A stretch of DNA of 64,000 nt from an uncultured Flavobacteriaceae bacterium. GTDB taxonomy: Bacteria; Bacteroidota; Bacteroidia; Flavobacteriales; Flavobacteriaceae. The position numbers and the translations under genes were made by a program. The stretch lies in NCBI GenBank assembly GCA_947497145.1, contig CANMFQ010000022.1, positions 1-64,000 on the forward strand. Reading direction: 5' to 3'. Positions 42,056-51,357 of the stretch are shown here, piece by piece (the stretch's first letter is position 1; each line of letters opens with the position of its first letter). The notes beneath the pieces are model-generated. The model saw only the letters and a program-made list of their open reading frames with translations. It was not told the origin of the DNA and ran no database searches.

Positions 42056-43330
42056 TTATGAATTAAAAAGTGGTCTCCCACTCATTAAGGCATTTACTTT
42101 CTTTTTTACCGCTTCAATACGAGCCTCATCTTCAGCATTTGTTAACACCTCATCAACCAAATCAACAATTGTTTGCATGTCACCTTCTACCAAGCCACGA
42201 GTTGTAATTGCAGCTGTTCCAAATCGTATTCCCGAAGTAATGAAAGGCGATTTATCATCAAAAGGCACCATGTTTTTATTGGCTGTGATATCTGCTTTCA
42301 CCAATACAGCTTCGGCATCTTTACCTGTAATATTTTTATTTCTAAGGTCAATCAACATCATGTGATTATCTGTACCTCCAGAAATAATATGATAATCTTT
42401 AGCTACAAAAGCCGCTGCCATAGCTTCGGCATTTTTCTTTACTTGTAACATATAATGTAAATACGCATCAGTAAGTGCTTCACCAAAGGCAATAGCCTTT
42501 GCTGCAATAATATGCTCTAAAGGACCTCCTTGGTTACCCGGAAAAACAGCCAGATTTAACAAGGCAGACATCTTTCTAAGATTTCCATTTTTCAACTTAA
42601 TGCCAAAAGGGTTATCAAAATCTTTACCCATTAAAATAAGTCCGCCTCTTGGTCCTCTTAATGTTTTGTGCGTTGTAGTAGTAACAATATGACAATGAGG
42701 AATTGGATCATTCAATATTCCCTTGGCAATTAAACCTGCAGGATGCGATATATCAGCCAATAATAAGGCTCCAACACTATCTGCTATTTCTCTAAATTTT
42801 TTAAAATCAATATCTCTTGAGTAAGCAGAAGCCCCAGCAATAATCATTTTTGGTTTTTCGCGAGTAGCTATCTCTTGAATGGTATCATAATTTAATACCC
42901 CTGTCTCCTTCTCTACCCCATAAAAAACAGGATTGTACAATCTTCCTGAGAAGTTTACTGGCGATCCGTGGGTTAAATGCCCTCCATGTGATAAATCAAA
43001 ACCAAGAATAGTATCACCTGGTTTTAAACATGCATGGTATACAGAAGCATTTGCTTGTGATCCAGAATGCGGTTGCACATTGGCATATTCCGCTCCAAAT
43101 AATTCTTTTGCACGGTCAATTGCCAATTGCTCGATCTTATCAACTATTTCACAACCTCCATAATAGCGCTTTCCAGGGTAACCTTCCGCATATTTATTAG
43201 TCAATACAGAGCCCGCAGCCTCCATCACTTGTGGACTTGTAAAATTTTCAGATGCTATTAGTTCTATGCCACTAAGCTGGCGTTCTTTTTCTGCATTTAT
43301 TAGTTCAAAAATAGTCTCGTCACGTTGCAT
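42056..43330 (-). CDS. glyA: Serine hydroxymethyltransferase
   Basis: 424 residues from the ATG at 43330 (a GTG two codons upstream is less likely). It interconverts serine and glycine with tetrahydrofolate and pyridoxal phosphate, feeding one-carbon metabolism. Diagnostic blocks: [42 protein letters not shown], the PLP-Lys motif [14 protein letters not shown], and [19 protein letters not shown]. The length is normal for the enzyme. It is divergent from uvrA and shares a bidirectional terminator with the gene before it. Confidence 0.97.
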   Translation of the reverse strand: MQRDETIFELINAEKERQLSGIELIASENFTSPQVMEAAGSVLTNKYAEGYPGKRYYGGCEIVDKIEQLAIDRAKELFGAEYANVQPHSGSQANASVYHACLKPGDTILGFDLSHGGHLTHGSPVNFSGRLYNPVFYGVEKETGVLNYDTIQEIATREKPKMIIAGASAYSRDIDFKKFREIADSVGALLLADISHPAGLIAKGILNDPIPHCHIVTTTTHKTLRGPRGGLILMGKDFDNPFGIKLKNGNLRKMSALLNLAVFPGNQGGPLEHIIAAKAIAFGEALTDAYLHYMLQVKKNAEAMAAAFVAKDYHIISGGTDNHMMLIDLRNKNITGKDAEAVLVKADITANKNMVPFDDKSPFITSGIRFGTAAITTRGLVEGDMQTIVDLVDEVLTNAEDEARIEAVKKKVNALMSGRPLFNS

Positions 43331-43484
43331 ATTCACAGGGTATTTTTAAATGAGGCGTAAAAGTACAAATTGCCTAGCTTTAATTTTAAAGAAACTCAAA
43401 AATTGATTGACTTTTTATCAAATACAAATTAACAATTAGCTTTTAATGAGAAATAGCACTCAGAAAGCAAAAAAAACTAGTTTT

Positions 43485-43528
43485 TATATTTGATGCCTAG
43501 AATAGTGTATTGGCATATTGTATCTTTG
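43485..43528 (+). promoter_or_regulatory. Two candidate -7 boxes upstream of uvrA
   Basis: TATATTTG (43485-43492) and TATCTTTG (43521-43528) both fit TAnnTTTG. The second lies only 8 bases before the ATG at 43537, which would give an almost leaderless mRNA or favour the ATG at 43546. Neither has a TTG at the ideal -33 spacing. Confidence 0.4.
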
Positions 43529-43536
43529 AAAATTGT

Positions 43537-46326
43537 ATGAAAAAGATGGCTAATATTTTAGAAGTTGACCCCAAAAAGAACATCATTATTAAAGGAGCAA
43601 AGCTGCACAATTTAAAAAATATTGATGTTGTCATTCCCAGAAATAAGCTCGTAGTAATTACTGGGTTATCAGGCTCAGGAAAATCGAGTTTGGCGTTTGA
43701 CACCCTATACGCAGAGGGTCAACGACGGTATGTAGAAAGTTTATCATCGTATGCGCGCCAATTTTTAGGCAAGCTAGACAAGCCCAAAGTTGACTATATA
43801 AAGGGTATTGCACCAGCCATTGCAATTGAACAAAAGGTAAACTCAACCAACCCACGATCAACTGTGGGAACTACTACCGAAATCTATGATTATCTAAAGT
43901 TAGTTTTTGCACGTATTGGCAAAACCATATCACCCGTTTCAGGTAAAGAGGTTAAAAAAAATACGGTGAGTGATGTAGTCAATCATGTAAAAACTTATGA
44001 GCAAGGAACAAAACTTCTACTACTTGCGCCCATTAAAATACAGGAAGATAGAGACGCTTTAAAGTCCTTACAACTTTTTTCAAAACAGGGCTACGCAAGA
44101 ATAAAGTATAAAGGAGAAGTTTTACGTATTGATGCTGCACCAAAAGACATCGATAAGGAATTTTATTTGGTTATTGATCGTATCATCACTAAAGATGATG
44201 AAGATTTTTACAATCGTTTAGCCAACGCTATTGACACCGCTTATTTTGAAGGAAAAGGGGCATGTATTATTGAAGAATTGGCAACAGAAAAACAAACGCA
44301 TTTTAGTAATAAGTTTGAATTAGATGGGCTTTCTTTTTTAGAACCCAACGTACACCTCTTTAGTTTCAACAACCCCTATGGTGCGTGCCCTAAATGTGAA
44401 GGTTATGGAGATGTTATTGGTATTGATGAGGATTTGGTGATACCTAATACAGCGCTTTCTGTTTATGAGAATTGTATTTTTGCATGGCGAGGCGAAAGTA
44501 TGGGTAGCTACCGCGACCAGTTGGTAAATAACGCTTACAAGTTTGATTTTCCCATTCATAAACCATGGTTTCAACTATCAGAAGAACAAAAGCAACTGGT
44601 TTGGGATGGCAACAAATATTTTACAGGTCTGCGTGCCTTTTTTTCACAATTAGAAGAGAAAAGTTATAAAATACAAAATAGAGTAATGCTCTCTCGCTAT
44701 CGCGGAAAAACGCGATGTACCGTATGTAAAGGAAAGCGATTACGCCCAGAAACCGATTATGTAAAAGTAGCTGGCAAGTCAATATCTGACTTGGTAGAAC
44801 TTCCTATAGAAAAACTAACCGTATTTTTTGAAAATATTCACTTAAGTGACCACGATAAACAAATTGCTGCTCGCTTACTCAAAGAAATTAATGCCAGACT
44901 TGGTTTTCTAAACAATGTAGGATTGAGTTATTTAACTTTAAATCGAAAATCTAATTCGCTTTCTGGGGGTGAAAGCCAACGTATAAATTTAGCCACTTCC
45001 CTGGGCAGTAGCTTAGTGGGATCAATGTACATTTTAGATGAACCTAGCATTGGATTACATCCAAAGGATACCGAGAACTTAATTAGCGTTTTAAAATCTT
45101 TACGAGATTTGGGCAATACCGTTATTGTGGTTGAGCATGATGAAGACATCATGAAAGCAGCTGATGAAGTTATTGATATAGGTCCTGAAGCTGGTAGCCA
45201 TGGTGGTGAGGTGGTAGCCCATGGCACACTTGATGAAATATTACTCTCTTCCTCATTAACGGCTAGTTATTTAAACGGCAACGAAGAGATTAGTATTCCG
45301 CAAAAACGAAGAGTATCTTCTAATTATATAGAAATTAAAGGTGCGCGCGAAAATAACCTAAAAAATATCGATGTTAAATTCCCTCTTAATATGCTTACCG
45401 TTATCACGGGAGTTTCGGGCAGTGGAAAAAGTAGTCTAGTAAAAAAATTGCTATACCCAATTATACTAAAAGAAGTGGGAGGTTATGGTGAAAAAGTAGG
45501 TCAACACACCTCTTTTGACGGAAAGTTTAAAGACATTAAACATGTAGAATTTGTAGACCAAAACCCAATTGGTAGATCTTCTCGATCAAACCCTGTTACC
45601 TACATTAAAGCCTATGATGATATTCGCAATTTATTTGCCTCACAAAAGTTAAGCAAAATTCGTGCGTACCAACCCAAGCACTTTTCTTTTAATGTAGATG
45701 GTGGACGTTGTGAAAAATGTAAGGGTGAAGGTGAAATTACCGTAGAAATGCAGTTTATGGCCGATGTACATTTAGAATGTGATACCTGCGGTGGAAAACG
45801 CTTTAAAAAAGAAGTGCTTGAAGTAAAATTTGAAGATGCCAATATTGATGATATATTGAACATGACTATCGACGATGCTATCGACTTCTTTGAAAAGCAT
45901 CATCAAAATAGACTTGTAACCAAATTAAAACCCTTACAAGATGTAGGTTTGGGCTATGTAACTTTAGGACAATCATCTTCAACACTTTCAGGAGGTGAAG
46001 CACAGCGTATTAAATTAGCATCCTTCCTTATTAAAGGTAACTCAAAAGAAAAAGCCCTTTTTATTTTTGACGAACCCACAACAGGGCTCCATTTTCACGA
46101 TATTAAAAAACTACTAAAATCTTTTAATGCCCTTATTGCTACCGGACATTCTATTGTTGTGGTAGAACATAATATCGAATTGATAAAATGTGCCGATTAT
46201 ATCATTGATCTTGGTATTGAAGGAGGCGAAAAAGGAGGACAACTTATAGCCTGTGGTACTCCCGAAGAAATTATAAAAAATACAACCTCATATACCGCAC
46301 ATTATCTAAGAGAAAAGCTGCTTTAA
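43537..46326 (+). CDS. uvrA: Excinuclease ABC subunit A
   Basis: 929 residues from the ATG at 43537; a longer in-frame reading has no family support. UvrA recognises DNA lesions for nucleotide excision repair, as a dimer that loads UvrB. Two ABC ATPase modules are visible. Walker A sites are GLSGSGKSS (about 43-51) and GVSGSGKSS. Signature motifs are NSLSGGESQRINLA and STLSGGEAQRIKLA, with Walker B YILDEPSIGLHP and FIFDEPTTGLHF. Cys pairs for zinc binding occur at CPKCEGYG and CTVCKGKR, and again at CEKCKGEG and CDTCGGKRF. Length and motif order are normal. Confidence 0.96.
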   Translation: MKKMANILEVDPKKNIIIKGAKLHNLKNIDVVIPRNKLVVITGLSGSGKSSLAFDTLYAEGQRRYVESLSSYARQFLGKLDKPKVDYIKGIAPAIAIEQKVNSTNPRSTVGTTTEIYDYLKLVFARIGKTISPVSGKEVKKNTVSDVVNHVKTYEQGTKLLLLAPIKIQEDRDALKSLQLFSKQGYARIKYKGEVLRIDAAPKDIDKEFYLVIDRIITKDDEDFYNRLANAIDTAYFEGKGACIIEELATEKQTHFSNKFELDGLSFLEPNVHLFSFNNPYGACPKCEGYGDVIGIDEDLVIPNTALSVYENCIFAWRGESMGSYRDQLVNNAYKFDFPIHKPWFQLSEEQKQLVWDGNKYFTGLRAFFSQLEEKSYKIQNRVMLSRYRGKTRCTVCKGKRLRPETDYVKVAGKSISDLVELPIEKLTVFFENIHLSDHDKQIAARLLKEINARLGFLNNVGLSYLTLNRKSNSLSGGESQRINLATSLGSSLVGSMYILDEPSIGLHPKDTENLISVLKSLRDLGNTVIVVEHDEDIMKAADEVIDIGPEAGSHGGEVVAHGTLDEILLSSSLTASYLNGNEEISIPQKRRVSSNYIEIKGARENNLKNIDVKFPLNMLTVITGVSGSGKSSLVKKLLYPIILKEVGGYGEKVGQHTSFDGKFKDIKHVEFVDQNPIGRSSRSNPVTYIKAYDDIRNLFASQKLSKIRAYQPKHFSFNVDGGRCEKCKGEGEITVEMQFMADVHLECDTCGGKRFKKEVLEVKFEDANIDDILNMTIDDAIDFFEKHHQNRLVTKLKPLQDVGLGYVTLGQSSSTLSGGEAQRIKLASFLIKGNSKEKALFIFDEPTTGLHFHDIKKLLKSFNALIATGHSIVVVEHNIELIKCADYIIDLGIEGGEKGGQLIACGTPEEIIKNTTSYTAHYLREKLL

Positions 46327-46518
46327 TCCAAATTTCTTAGTGTAACCTATTGGTTACAAATATTCGTTAGATGGAATTTACGCAATGCTATAACAGTATC
46401 GTAATCACCTTTATTTTTTACTAGTAAAATGGTTAGGCATAAAAATTCAGATGCCTTAGCGTAAACCCAATAAAACACAAATAACTGATAATTAAATAGT
46501 TACACTAAAGAAGTATTT

Positions 46519-46536
46519 TTTGGCACGCTGTTTGGT
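46519..46536 (+). promoter_or_regulatory. Sigma-54-like promoter
   Basis: TTTGGCACG-CTGT-TTGGT matches the -24/-12 sigma-54 consensus TTGGCACG-N4-TTGCW, with a single mismatch (G for C in the -12 element) and exact spacing. It lies 53 bases before the ATG at 46589. A near-palindrome TGTAACCTATTGGTTACA (46341-46358) lies upstream in the same 262-base gap and could be an activator site or a weak terminator of uvrA. Confidence 0.55.
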
Positions 46537-46588
46537 ATGTACAAACCGAATGTGAATAATTCTCATTCATAATATAAAACCTTATATC

Positions 46589-47815
46589 ATGAGAAATTTA
46601 GTACTCCTCTTTACAGTCCTCGTTTTTGGAACCGCTAGTACTATAGCTAGTACAACTGATGATAAGGTTGCAGACCGCAATGCTTATCGAAACAACAAAT
46701 CTTTCATTTTTGTTGAAAATGGCATTACGTTTTCTGTTTATGCTGATGGCGAATTTGATTTTTACATTGACAATAGAATTGACAACCACAGAAGAAACAT
46801 AACATTTAATTCTGGATATGACTACAGCGCTTATGCACAGTATGATGATTATGGTGCGATCATTCAAATAGAAAATATTCCTGTTTTTTATGATTATTAC
46901 GGACGCGTTTCTCAAATAGGTAGTGTAGAAATAAACTACCACAATAATAGAATATATAGTATTGGCAATATGTTTGTATACTATAATCATAATGGATACT
47001 ACGACTATCACACCGGATACATTAACCGTTATAATCGTCACTATGTATACAGACCGTTTCATAGATACTTTGCAAGACCATCAGTAGAATTTTGCCTAGT
47101 GTATAACAGACCATACAGAAGATATTACAGCCCTGTTAGATATACCTACTATCACCCATACCAATATAATCGAAGAAATAGCTATGCCAGAATAGGAAAA
47201 GAACATAGATATAATCGTATTCGTAATGAGCGAGCTTCCATCTACAGAAATGACAAACGCGTTGCTGTACGTGACAATTCAAGAAGGAGTAACCTTACTA
47301 CAGGACGAAGCATAGCTGCAAACAGAAGCAACAGAACGGTTTCAAGAAGTAATGAAAATTACGCAAAGAGAAGGAATATCAATACAAGAGATAACACCAG
47401 TCGTACAAGAAATAATGCCATTAATAGAAATGCTACAGTTAGAAATAGTAAGTATGGACGATCTACTACGACTAATGGTAGAACAGTTACTAAAAATAGC
47501 GTTCAACGGCCGCAAAGAACAACGATAAAGCGAAGTTCAAACACCACTGTTCGCAAGCCGGCTAATACAAACAGAACGGTAAGAAGTACGGTAAATAGAT
47601 CACAAAGAACAGTTGCAAGACCTACGCAGCAAACTTCTCGAAGCACCAATGCTACCCGTAGAAGTTCATCAAATCAAAGGTCTTACAACAAAGTGCCTGC
47701 AAGAAGTACCCGTAGTACAGCTAGTAGAAGCAATTCATCTTCAAGATCGGTACGACAAGTACCTTCTAGAAGCTCAAGAAGTGTGTCAACCTCAAGAAGT
47801 AGAGGAAGACAATAA
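46589..47815 (+). CDS. Exported protein with Tyr/Asn-rich middle and Arg/Ser/Thr/Asn-rich tail
   Basis: 408 residues. Signal peptide (about 3-21, ending STIAS). Residues about 35-130 form a compact beta-rich domain (FIFVENGITFSVYADGEFDF, IIQIENIPVFYDYYGRVSQI). Residues about 130-195 are Tyr/His/Arg-rich. From about 200 to the end the sequence is low complexity, dominated by Arg, Ser, Thr and Asn (for example TVRKPANTNRTVRSTVNRSQ, RSNSSSRSVRQVPSRSSRSV), giving a very basic unstructured tail. No known domain is recognised. A basic tail on a periplasmic or surface protein could bind polyanions such as DNA, LPS or acidic polysaccharide; this is inference. It has a sigma-54-like promoter and its own terminator. 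Confidence 0.75.
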   Translation: MRNLVLLFTVLVFGTASTIASTTDDKVADRNAYRNNKSFIFVENGITFSVYADGEFDFYIDNRIDNHRRNITFNSGYDYSAYAQYDDYGAIIQIENIPVFYDYYGRVSQIGSVEINYHNNRIYSIGNMFVYYNHNGYYDYHTGYINRYNRHYVYRPFHRYFARPSVEFCLVYNRPYRRYYSPVRYTYYHPYQYNRRNSYARIGKEHRYNRIRNERASIYRNDKRVAVRDNSRRSNLTTGRSIAANRSNRTVSRSNENYAKRRNINTRDNTSRTRNNAINRNATVRNSKYGRSTTTNGRTVTKNSVQRPQRTTIKRSSNTTVRKPANTNRTVRSTVNRSQRTVARPTQQTSRSTNATRRSSSNQRSYNKVPARSTRSTASRSNSSSRSVRQVPSRSSRSVSTSRSRGRQ

Positions 47816-47838
47816 AAATAGTTTTTAGGTTGGTTGGT

Positions 47839-47878
47839 AAGCCCTGTAGCAAACTTGTTTGTTGGAGGGCTTCTTTTT
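47839..47878 (+). terminator. Terminator after the Arg-rich protein gene
   Basis: Stem AAGCCCT (47839-47845) / AGGGCTT (47866-47872) with a 20-base loop that contains a second small inverted pair (CAAAC/GTTTG), followed by CTTTTT. Confidence 0.8.
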
Positions 47879-47879
47879 A

Positions 47880-48192
47880 GGTATACATTTATGTTGTACC
47901 CAATAGTATTTTCTTAATATCTTTAATATGCTTTATGATTGTAGCAATTGTTTAAAAAATACCTGTAAATAAACATGTTGATATTTTTTGAACTAAACCC
48001 ATCCCCCATTATCAAATTTTAAAAAATTATTGCTATCCAAAATTATTTCTAAACAAGATACTTTTAAACCCCGTCAAGAAATCTTAAAAACCTTATTCGC
48101 TCTTCCTAGTAACAGGTCTTACTCAGATCTATTTTATTAATTTGAATTCTTTTGATGGGTTTATGAATAATTTTTATGCAGTAAAACATCTA
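47880..48192. other. Gene-free AT-rich spacer
   Basis: About 310 bases between the terminator and the stop of the HxlR gene. No ORF with coding character, hairpin with T-run, or repeat was seen. Confidence 0.5.
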
Positions 48193-48513
48193 TTAATCTC
48201 GTTCTAACAACCTCCCAAATTGTTCCATTTCAGTAACAATATCTAATGCTTTTATTCCAGTTTCAGAAAGACGGTAACTAACCCTTGGCGGAACCTCTTT
48301 AAAATCTTTTCTAATCACTATTTTATAAGCGATTAAAACCTTCAGCTTTTCGATAAGAACTTTTTCAGAAACATCTGGAATTTCCTTTTTGAGCTGGCCA
48401 AAACGTAGCTCTTCAATCCCTATTGTTTTAATAATGATTAAATTCCATTTACCGCCTAATGCCCGTAAAGCCCTTCTTAATGGACAATGTTTAAGTTTAT
48501 CATCAATTTTCAT
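48193..48513 (-). CDS. HxlR-family transcriptional regulator
   Basis: 106 residues, the usual length. The N-terminal CPLRRALRALGGKWNLIIIK is the family's characteristic start: the Cys lies at a position used for redox or thiol sensing in some members, and GGKW is the conserved turn. A winged helix-turn-helix follows (FGQLKKEIPDVSEKVLIEKL, then KEVPPRVSYRLSETG). Such proteins repress or activate a neighbouring gene through an inverted repeat. Here an inverted repeat built of two TACATTTG boxes lies 28 bases upstream. The likely regulated genes are itself and the bestrophin pair to the right. Confidence 0.87.
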   Translation of the reverse strand: MKIDDKLKHCPLRRALRALGGKWNLIIIKTIGIEELRFGQLKKEIPDVSEKVLIEKLKVLIAYKIVIRKDFKEVPPRVSYRLSETGIKALDIVTEMEQFGRLLERD

Positions 48514-48535
48514 ATACTTACCTTTTTGTTAGTAC

Positions 48536-48566
48536 TTGTGCAAATGTAATCACAATTGTACATTTG
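48536..48566 (+). promoter_or_regulatory. Divergent promoter/operator of the HxlR gene and the rightward unit
   Basis: TTG (48536-48538), 20 bases, then TACATTTG (48559-48566) is a full Bacteroidota -33/-7 promoter on the + strand. Its mirror CAAATGTA (48541-48548) is the same box on the - strand, 28 bases before the HxlR start. Together they form a perfect 8-bp inverted repeat with a 10-base spacer, a natural HxlR operator. Confidence 0.65.
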
Positions 48567-48584
48567 TAAAAATCGAAACGCTAT

Positions 48585-48784
48585 TATGTCAAGAAAAATT
48601 GAATAAGCCAACAAAGACATCTTTATTGTACGGCAACCCAACATTTACGACATGCTGCGGTTTGTGTAAAAACCATGGTTAACGATAGAAAATGTTAAAA
48701 CAGAAGAGCTCATAAACCAAATTAGCAACTGCCTCTCTGGCGCACTATTCTTTTACAAAAAACAACAACAAATAATTTTATAAA
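48585..48784. other. Leader region, possibly with relic coding sequence
   Basis: From the promoter to the bestrophin ATG there are about 215 bases. Short readable fragments in different frames (TSLLYGNPTFTTCCGLCKNH, then ENVKTEELINQISNCLSGA) look like a decayed small gene, but no family could be fixed. No riboswitch or terminator is seen. Confidence 0.3.
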
Positions 48785-49810
48785 ATGCATTCAGGAAAAA
48801 AATTCACCATTAAAGAAACCCTTATTTGGACATTTAAAGAAATAATAATTTTTGCTTTTATTGGGGCTATACCTGCGTTTATATACATAGTTTTAGATAT
48901 TAAAAGCATTGCAATACCATGGCTGCCTATTGCATTGGTAGGTACTGCAGTTGCCTTTATTACTGGCTTTAAAAACAACGCTTCCTACGACAGGTTGTGG
49001 GAAGCGCGAAAAATATGGGGTGCTATTGTAAATACAAGCAGAGCTTGGGGTATGGTATCAATAGATTATGTTACAAATAAGCATGCCGAAAGCAAATTAT
49101 CAGATATAGACTTAAAAAAAATACACCAAAGACTGATTTATCGTCATATTGCTTGGCTCACTGCTTTAAGATATCAACTCAGACAACCGAAAATATGGGA
49201 ATACAGTCATACACATAAAGCTTCTACTAAATATAGAGAAGCTACGTTTCAGGTAGAAGAATTTAATACTCCCTTCGAAGAAATACTCCCTCCTTTTTTG
49301 AGTAAAGAAGAAGAAAAGTATATTCTTGGTAAAAAAAATAGAGCCACACATCTTTTAAAACTACAATCTAAAGATTTAAAAGAATTGTTAGACAAAGGTT
49401 ATATCGAAGATTTTAGGCATATGGAGATGGAAAATCTATTAATAGAACTCTTCAATCATCAAGGAAAAAGTGAACGCATTAAAAACTTTCCTTACCCAAG
49501 ACAATACACTACAATCAATAGTATTTTCATCTGGATTTTCATCATCTTAATTCCCTTCGGAATGATTCAAGAATTTGAAAAAATAGGCGAGCATTCGGTT
49601 TGGCTCACCATCCCTTTTACCACTATTTGTGCATGGGTATTTCATACCATAGACCGAATAGGAACCTCTTCGGAAAATCCTTTTGAAGGAGCAGCATCTG
49701 ATGTACCTATTACCTCCTTAAGCAGGACTATAGAAATTGACCTAAGAGAAATGTTAGATGAAGAAAATCTACCAGCACCTACACCTACTCATAATAACAT
49801 ATTAATGTAA
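48785..49810 (+). CDS. Bestrophin-family ion channel
   Basis: 341 residues. Four hydrophobic segments form the bestrophin core. The N-terminal part has FKNNASYDRLWEARKIWGAI (about 59-78), the diagnostic bestrophin block with the RxWE-type motif. The later YTTINSIFIWIFIILIPFGM and a C-terminal DVPITSLSRTIEIDLREMLD are also typical of the prokaryotic family (UPF0187/YneE-like). Prokaryotic bestrophins form pentameric channels, cation-selective in the studied bacterial case. It begins 25 bases after a run of A-rich leader. The CDGSH/glutamate-synthase-like gene follows after 11 bases, so the two form an operon. Confidence 0.87.
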   Translation: MHSGKKFTIKETLIWTFKEIIIFAFIGAIPAFIYIVLDIKSIAIPWLPIALVGTAVAFITGFKNNASYDRLWEARKIWGAIVNTSRAWGMVSIDYVTNKHAESKLSDIDLKKIHQRLIYRHIAWLTALRYQLRQPKIWEYSHTHKASTKYREATFQVEEFNTPFEEILPPFLSKEEEKYILGKKNRATHLLKLQSKDLKELLDKGYIEDFRHMEMENLLIELFNHQGKSERIKNFPYPRQYTTINSIFIWIFIILIPFGMIQEFEKIGEHSVWLTIPFTTICAWVFHTIDRIGTSSENPFEGAASDVPITSLSRTIEIDLREMLDEENLPAPTPTHNNILM

Positions 49811-49821
49811 TAAACAAAACA

Positions 49822-51333
49822 ATGGATAAACCAAAAATAGCAGACAAAAAACCCATTAAAATAACTCTAAACAAAGGTGACGAGCAATATTGGTGCGCTT
49901 GTGGCCTGAGCAACAATCAGCCATATTGTGATGGTTCGCACAGAACTACAGATATTACCCCAGTAAAATTTGAAGCAGAAGAAACAGGTGATGCCTACTT
50001 ATGCATGTGCAAACACACAAAAAATCCACCTTATTGTGATGGTACTCACGCAACGCTAAAAGAAGAAGATACAACTTCTACTACAAACGCACCTGCAAGT
50101 GGCGGTTCTACAAAAGAAGAACCTACGCTAGCCTATATTAAAGCACTTGCAAAAGATGGCTTATCAAAAACAGGACATCATGGTGAGATGGGTGCTATGG
50201 GCGTACCACTTATTGAGCTACCACAATGGAAAGATATTCAGCTGCTTGCTGCACAAATGGCTACAAAGCCGCTTATGGAGGATGTTGCTGTTGGTACAGA
50301 GTTAATTATTGGGCCTAATGCTAAAAAACCACTAAAACTAGACATTCCTATTTTTGTATCAGACATGAGTTTTGGAGCTTTATCTGAAGAAGCTAAAATT
50401 TCATTAGCCAAAGGAGCAGAATTAGCAGGAACAGGAATTTGCTCTGGAGAAGGCGGTATGCTCCATGAAGAACAACAAGCGAACTCAAAATATTTTTATG
50501 AATATGCTTCTGCAAAATTCGGTTTTGACTGGGAAAAACTAAAGCGCGTTCAAGCATTTCATTTTAAAGGCGGGCAAGGTGCAAAAACAGGAACAGGTGG
50601 GCATCTTTCTGGAAACAAAGTAACTGGTAAAATTGCACAAGTAAGAAACTTACAAGAAGGAACTCCAGCGGTTTCTCCTCCTACTTTTGACGATTTGCAC
50701 ACACCAGAAGATTTTAAAGCATTTTCAAATAAAGTTCGAGAGGTTTCTGGCGGAATCCCTATTGGCTTTAAACTATCAGCAAACCACATAGAAGCAGACA
50801 TACAATTTGCATTAGATGCCAGTGCTGATTACATTATTCTTGATGGAAGAGGTGGTGGAACTGGTGCTGCACCATTAATCTTTAGAAATAATATTTCGGT
50901 ACCCACTATTCTAGCATTAGCAAGAGCTAGAAAGTATCTAGACAAAGTAAACAGAAAAGATGTTACATTAATAATCACAGGAGGCATACGTGTACCAGAC
51001 GATTTTATAAAAGCTATGGCTTTAGGTGCTGATGGTATTGCCGTGTCTAACTCTGCCCTACAATCTATAGGCTGTGTAGCCGCTAGAATGTGTAACACCA
51101 ATAACTGCCCCGCAGGTGTGGCAACTCAAAAACCTGAATTACGCAAATTGTTAAACGTAGATAAATCTGCGCAGCAGTTATACAATTTCTTTTCTGCCTC
51201 AACAGAGCTTATGCAGGTTATGGCAAGAGCCTGCGGACATGACCATTTAAATAAGTTTAATCAAAATGATATTACCACTTGGAAAAAAGAAATGGCCGAG
51301 TGGACAGGGATACAATTTGGAGGTGTGCAATAA
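49822..51333 (+). CDS. Glutamate-synthase-like FMN protein with two N-terminal CDGSH domains
   Basis: 503 residues. Two CDGSH iron-sulfur motifs are fused at the N-terminus: CACGLSNNQPYCDGSH (Cys25, Cys27, Cys36, His40) and CMCKHTKNPPYCDGTH (Cys61, Cys63, Cys72, His76). Each can hold a 2Fe-2S cluster. Residues about 150-495 are the FMN-binding domain of the glutamate synthase large-subunit family: PIFVSDMSFGALSEEAKISL, KGGQGAKTGTGGHLSGNKV, LIITGGIRVPDDFIKAMALG and CNTNNCPAGVATQ (Cys ligands of the 3Fe-4S site). The glutaminase domain of true GltB is absent, so it is probably an FMN oxidoreductase rather than a glutamate synthase. It lies 11 bases behind the bestrophin gene. Confidence 0.88.
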   Translation: MDKPKIADKKPIKITLNKGDEQYWCACGLSNNQPYCDGSHRTTDITPVKFEAEETGDAYLCMCKHTKNPPYCDGTHATLKEEDTTSTTNAPASGGSTKEEPTLAYIKALAKDGLSKTGHHGEMGAMGVPLIELPQWKDIQLLAAQMATKPLMEDVAVGTELIIGPNAKKPLKLDIPIFVSDMSFGALSEEAKISLAKGAELAGTGICSGEGGMLHEEQQANSKYFYEYASAKFGFDWEKLKRVQAFHFKGGQGAKTGTGGHLSGNKVTGKIAQVRNLQEGTPAVSPPTFDDLHTPEDFKAFSNKVREVSGGIPIGFKLSANHIEADIQFALDASADYIILDGRGGGTGAAPLIFRNNISVPTILALARARKYLDKVNRKDVTLIITGGIRVPDDFIKAMALGADGIAVSNSALQSIGCVAARMCNTNNCPAGVATQKPELRKLLNVDKSAQQLYNFFSASTELMQVMARACGHDHLNKFNQNDITTWKKEMAEWTGIQFGGVQ

Positions 51334-51357
51334 AAATTAAATCACACTAACAACTAA

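Noticed and set aside
42173-42448. 91-codon + strand ORF opposite glyA
   Set aside because: It lies inside the strongly supported glyA; no own promoter or domain.
43510-43536. Earlier start of uvrA
   Set aside because: It would start at or before the -7 box at 43521 and adds residues not typical of UvrA.
46598-47062. 154-codon minus-strand ORF opposite the Arg-rich protein gene
   Set aside because: It is a shadow frame of a Tyr/Asn/Ile-rich coding sequence; the opposite gene has a signal peptide, a promoter and a terminator.
47280-47810. Low-complexity stretch as a tandem or CRISPR-like repeat
   Set aside because: The similarity is from Arg/Ser/Thr codon reuse in a coding region; there are no regular repeat units or spacers. 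No CRISPR array was seen in the window.
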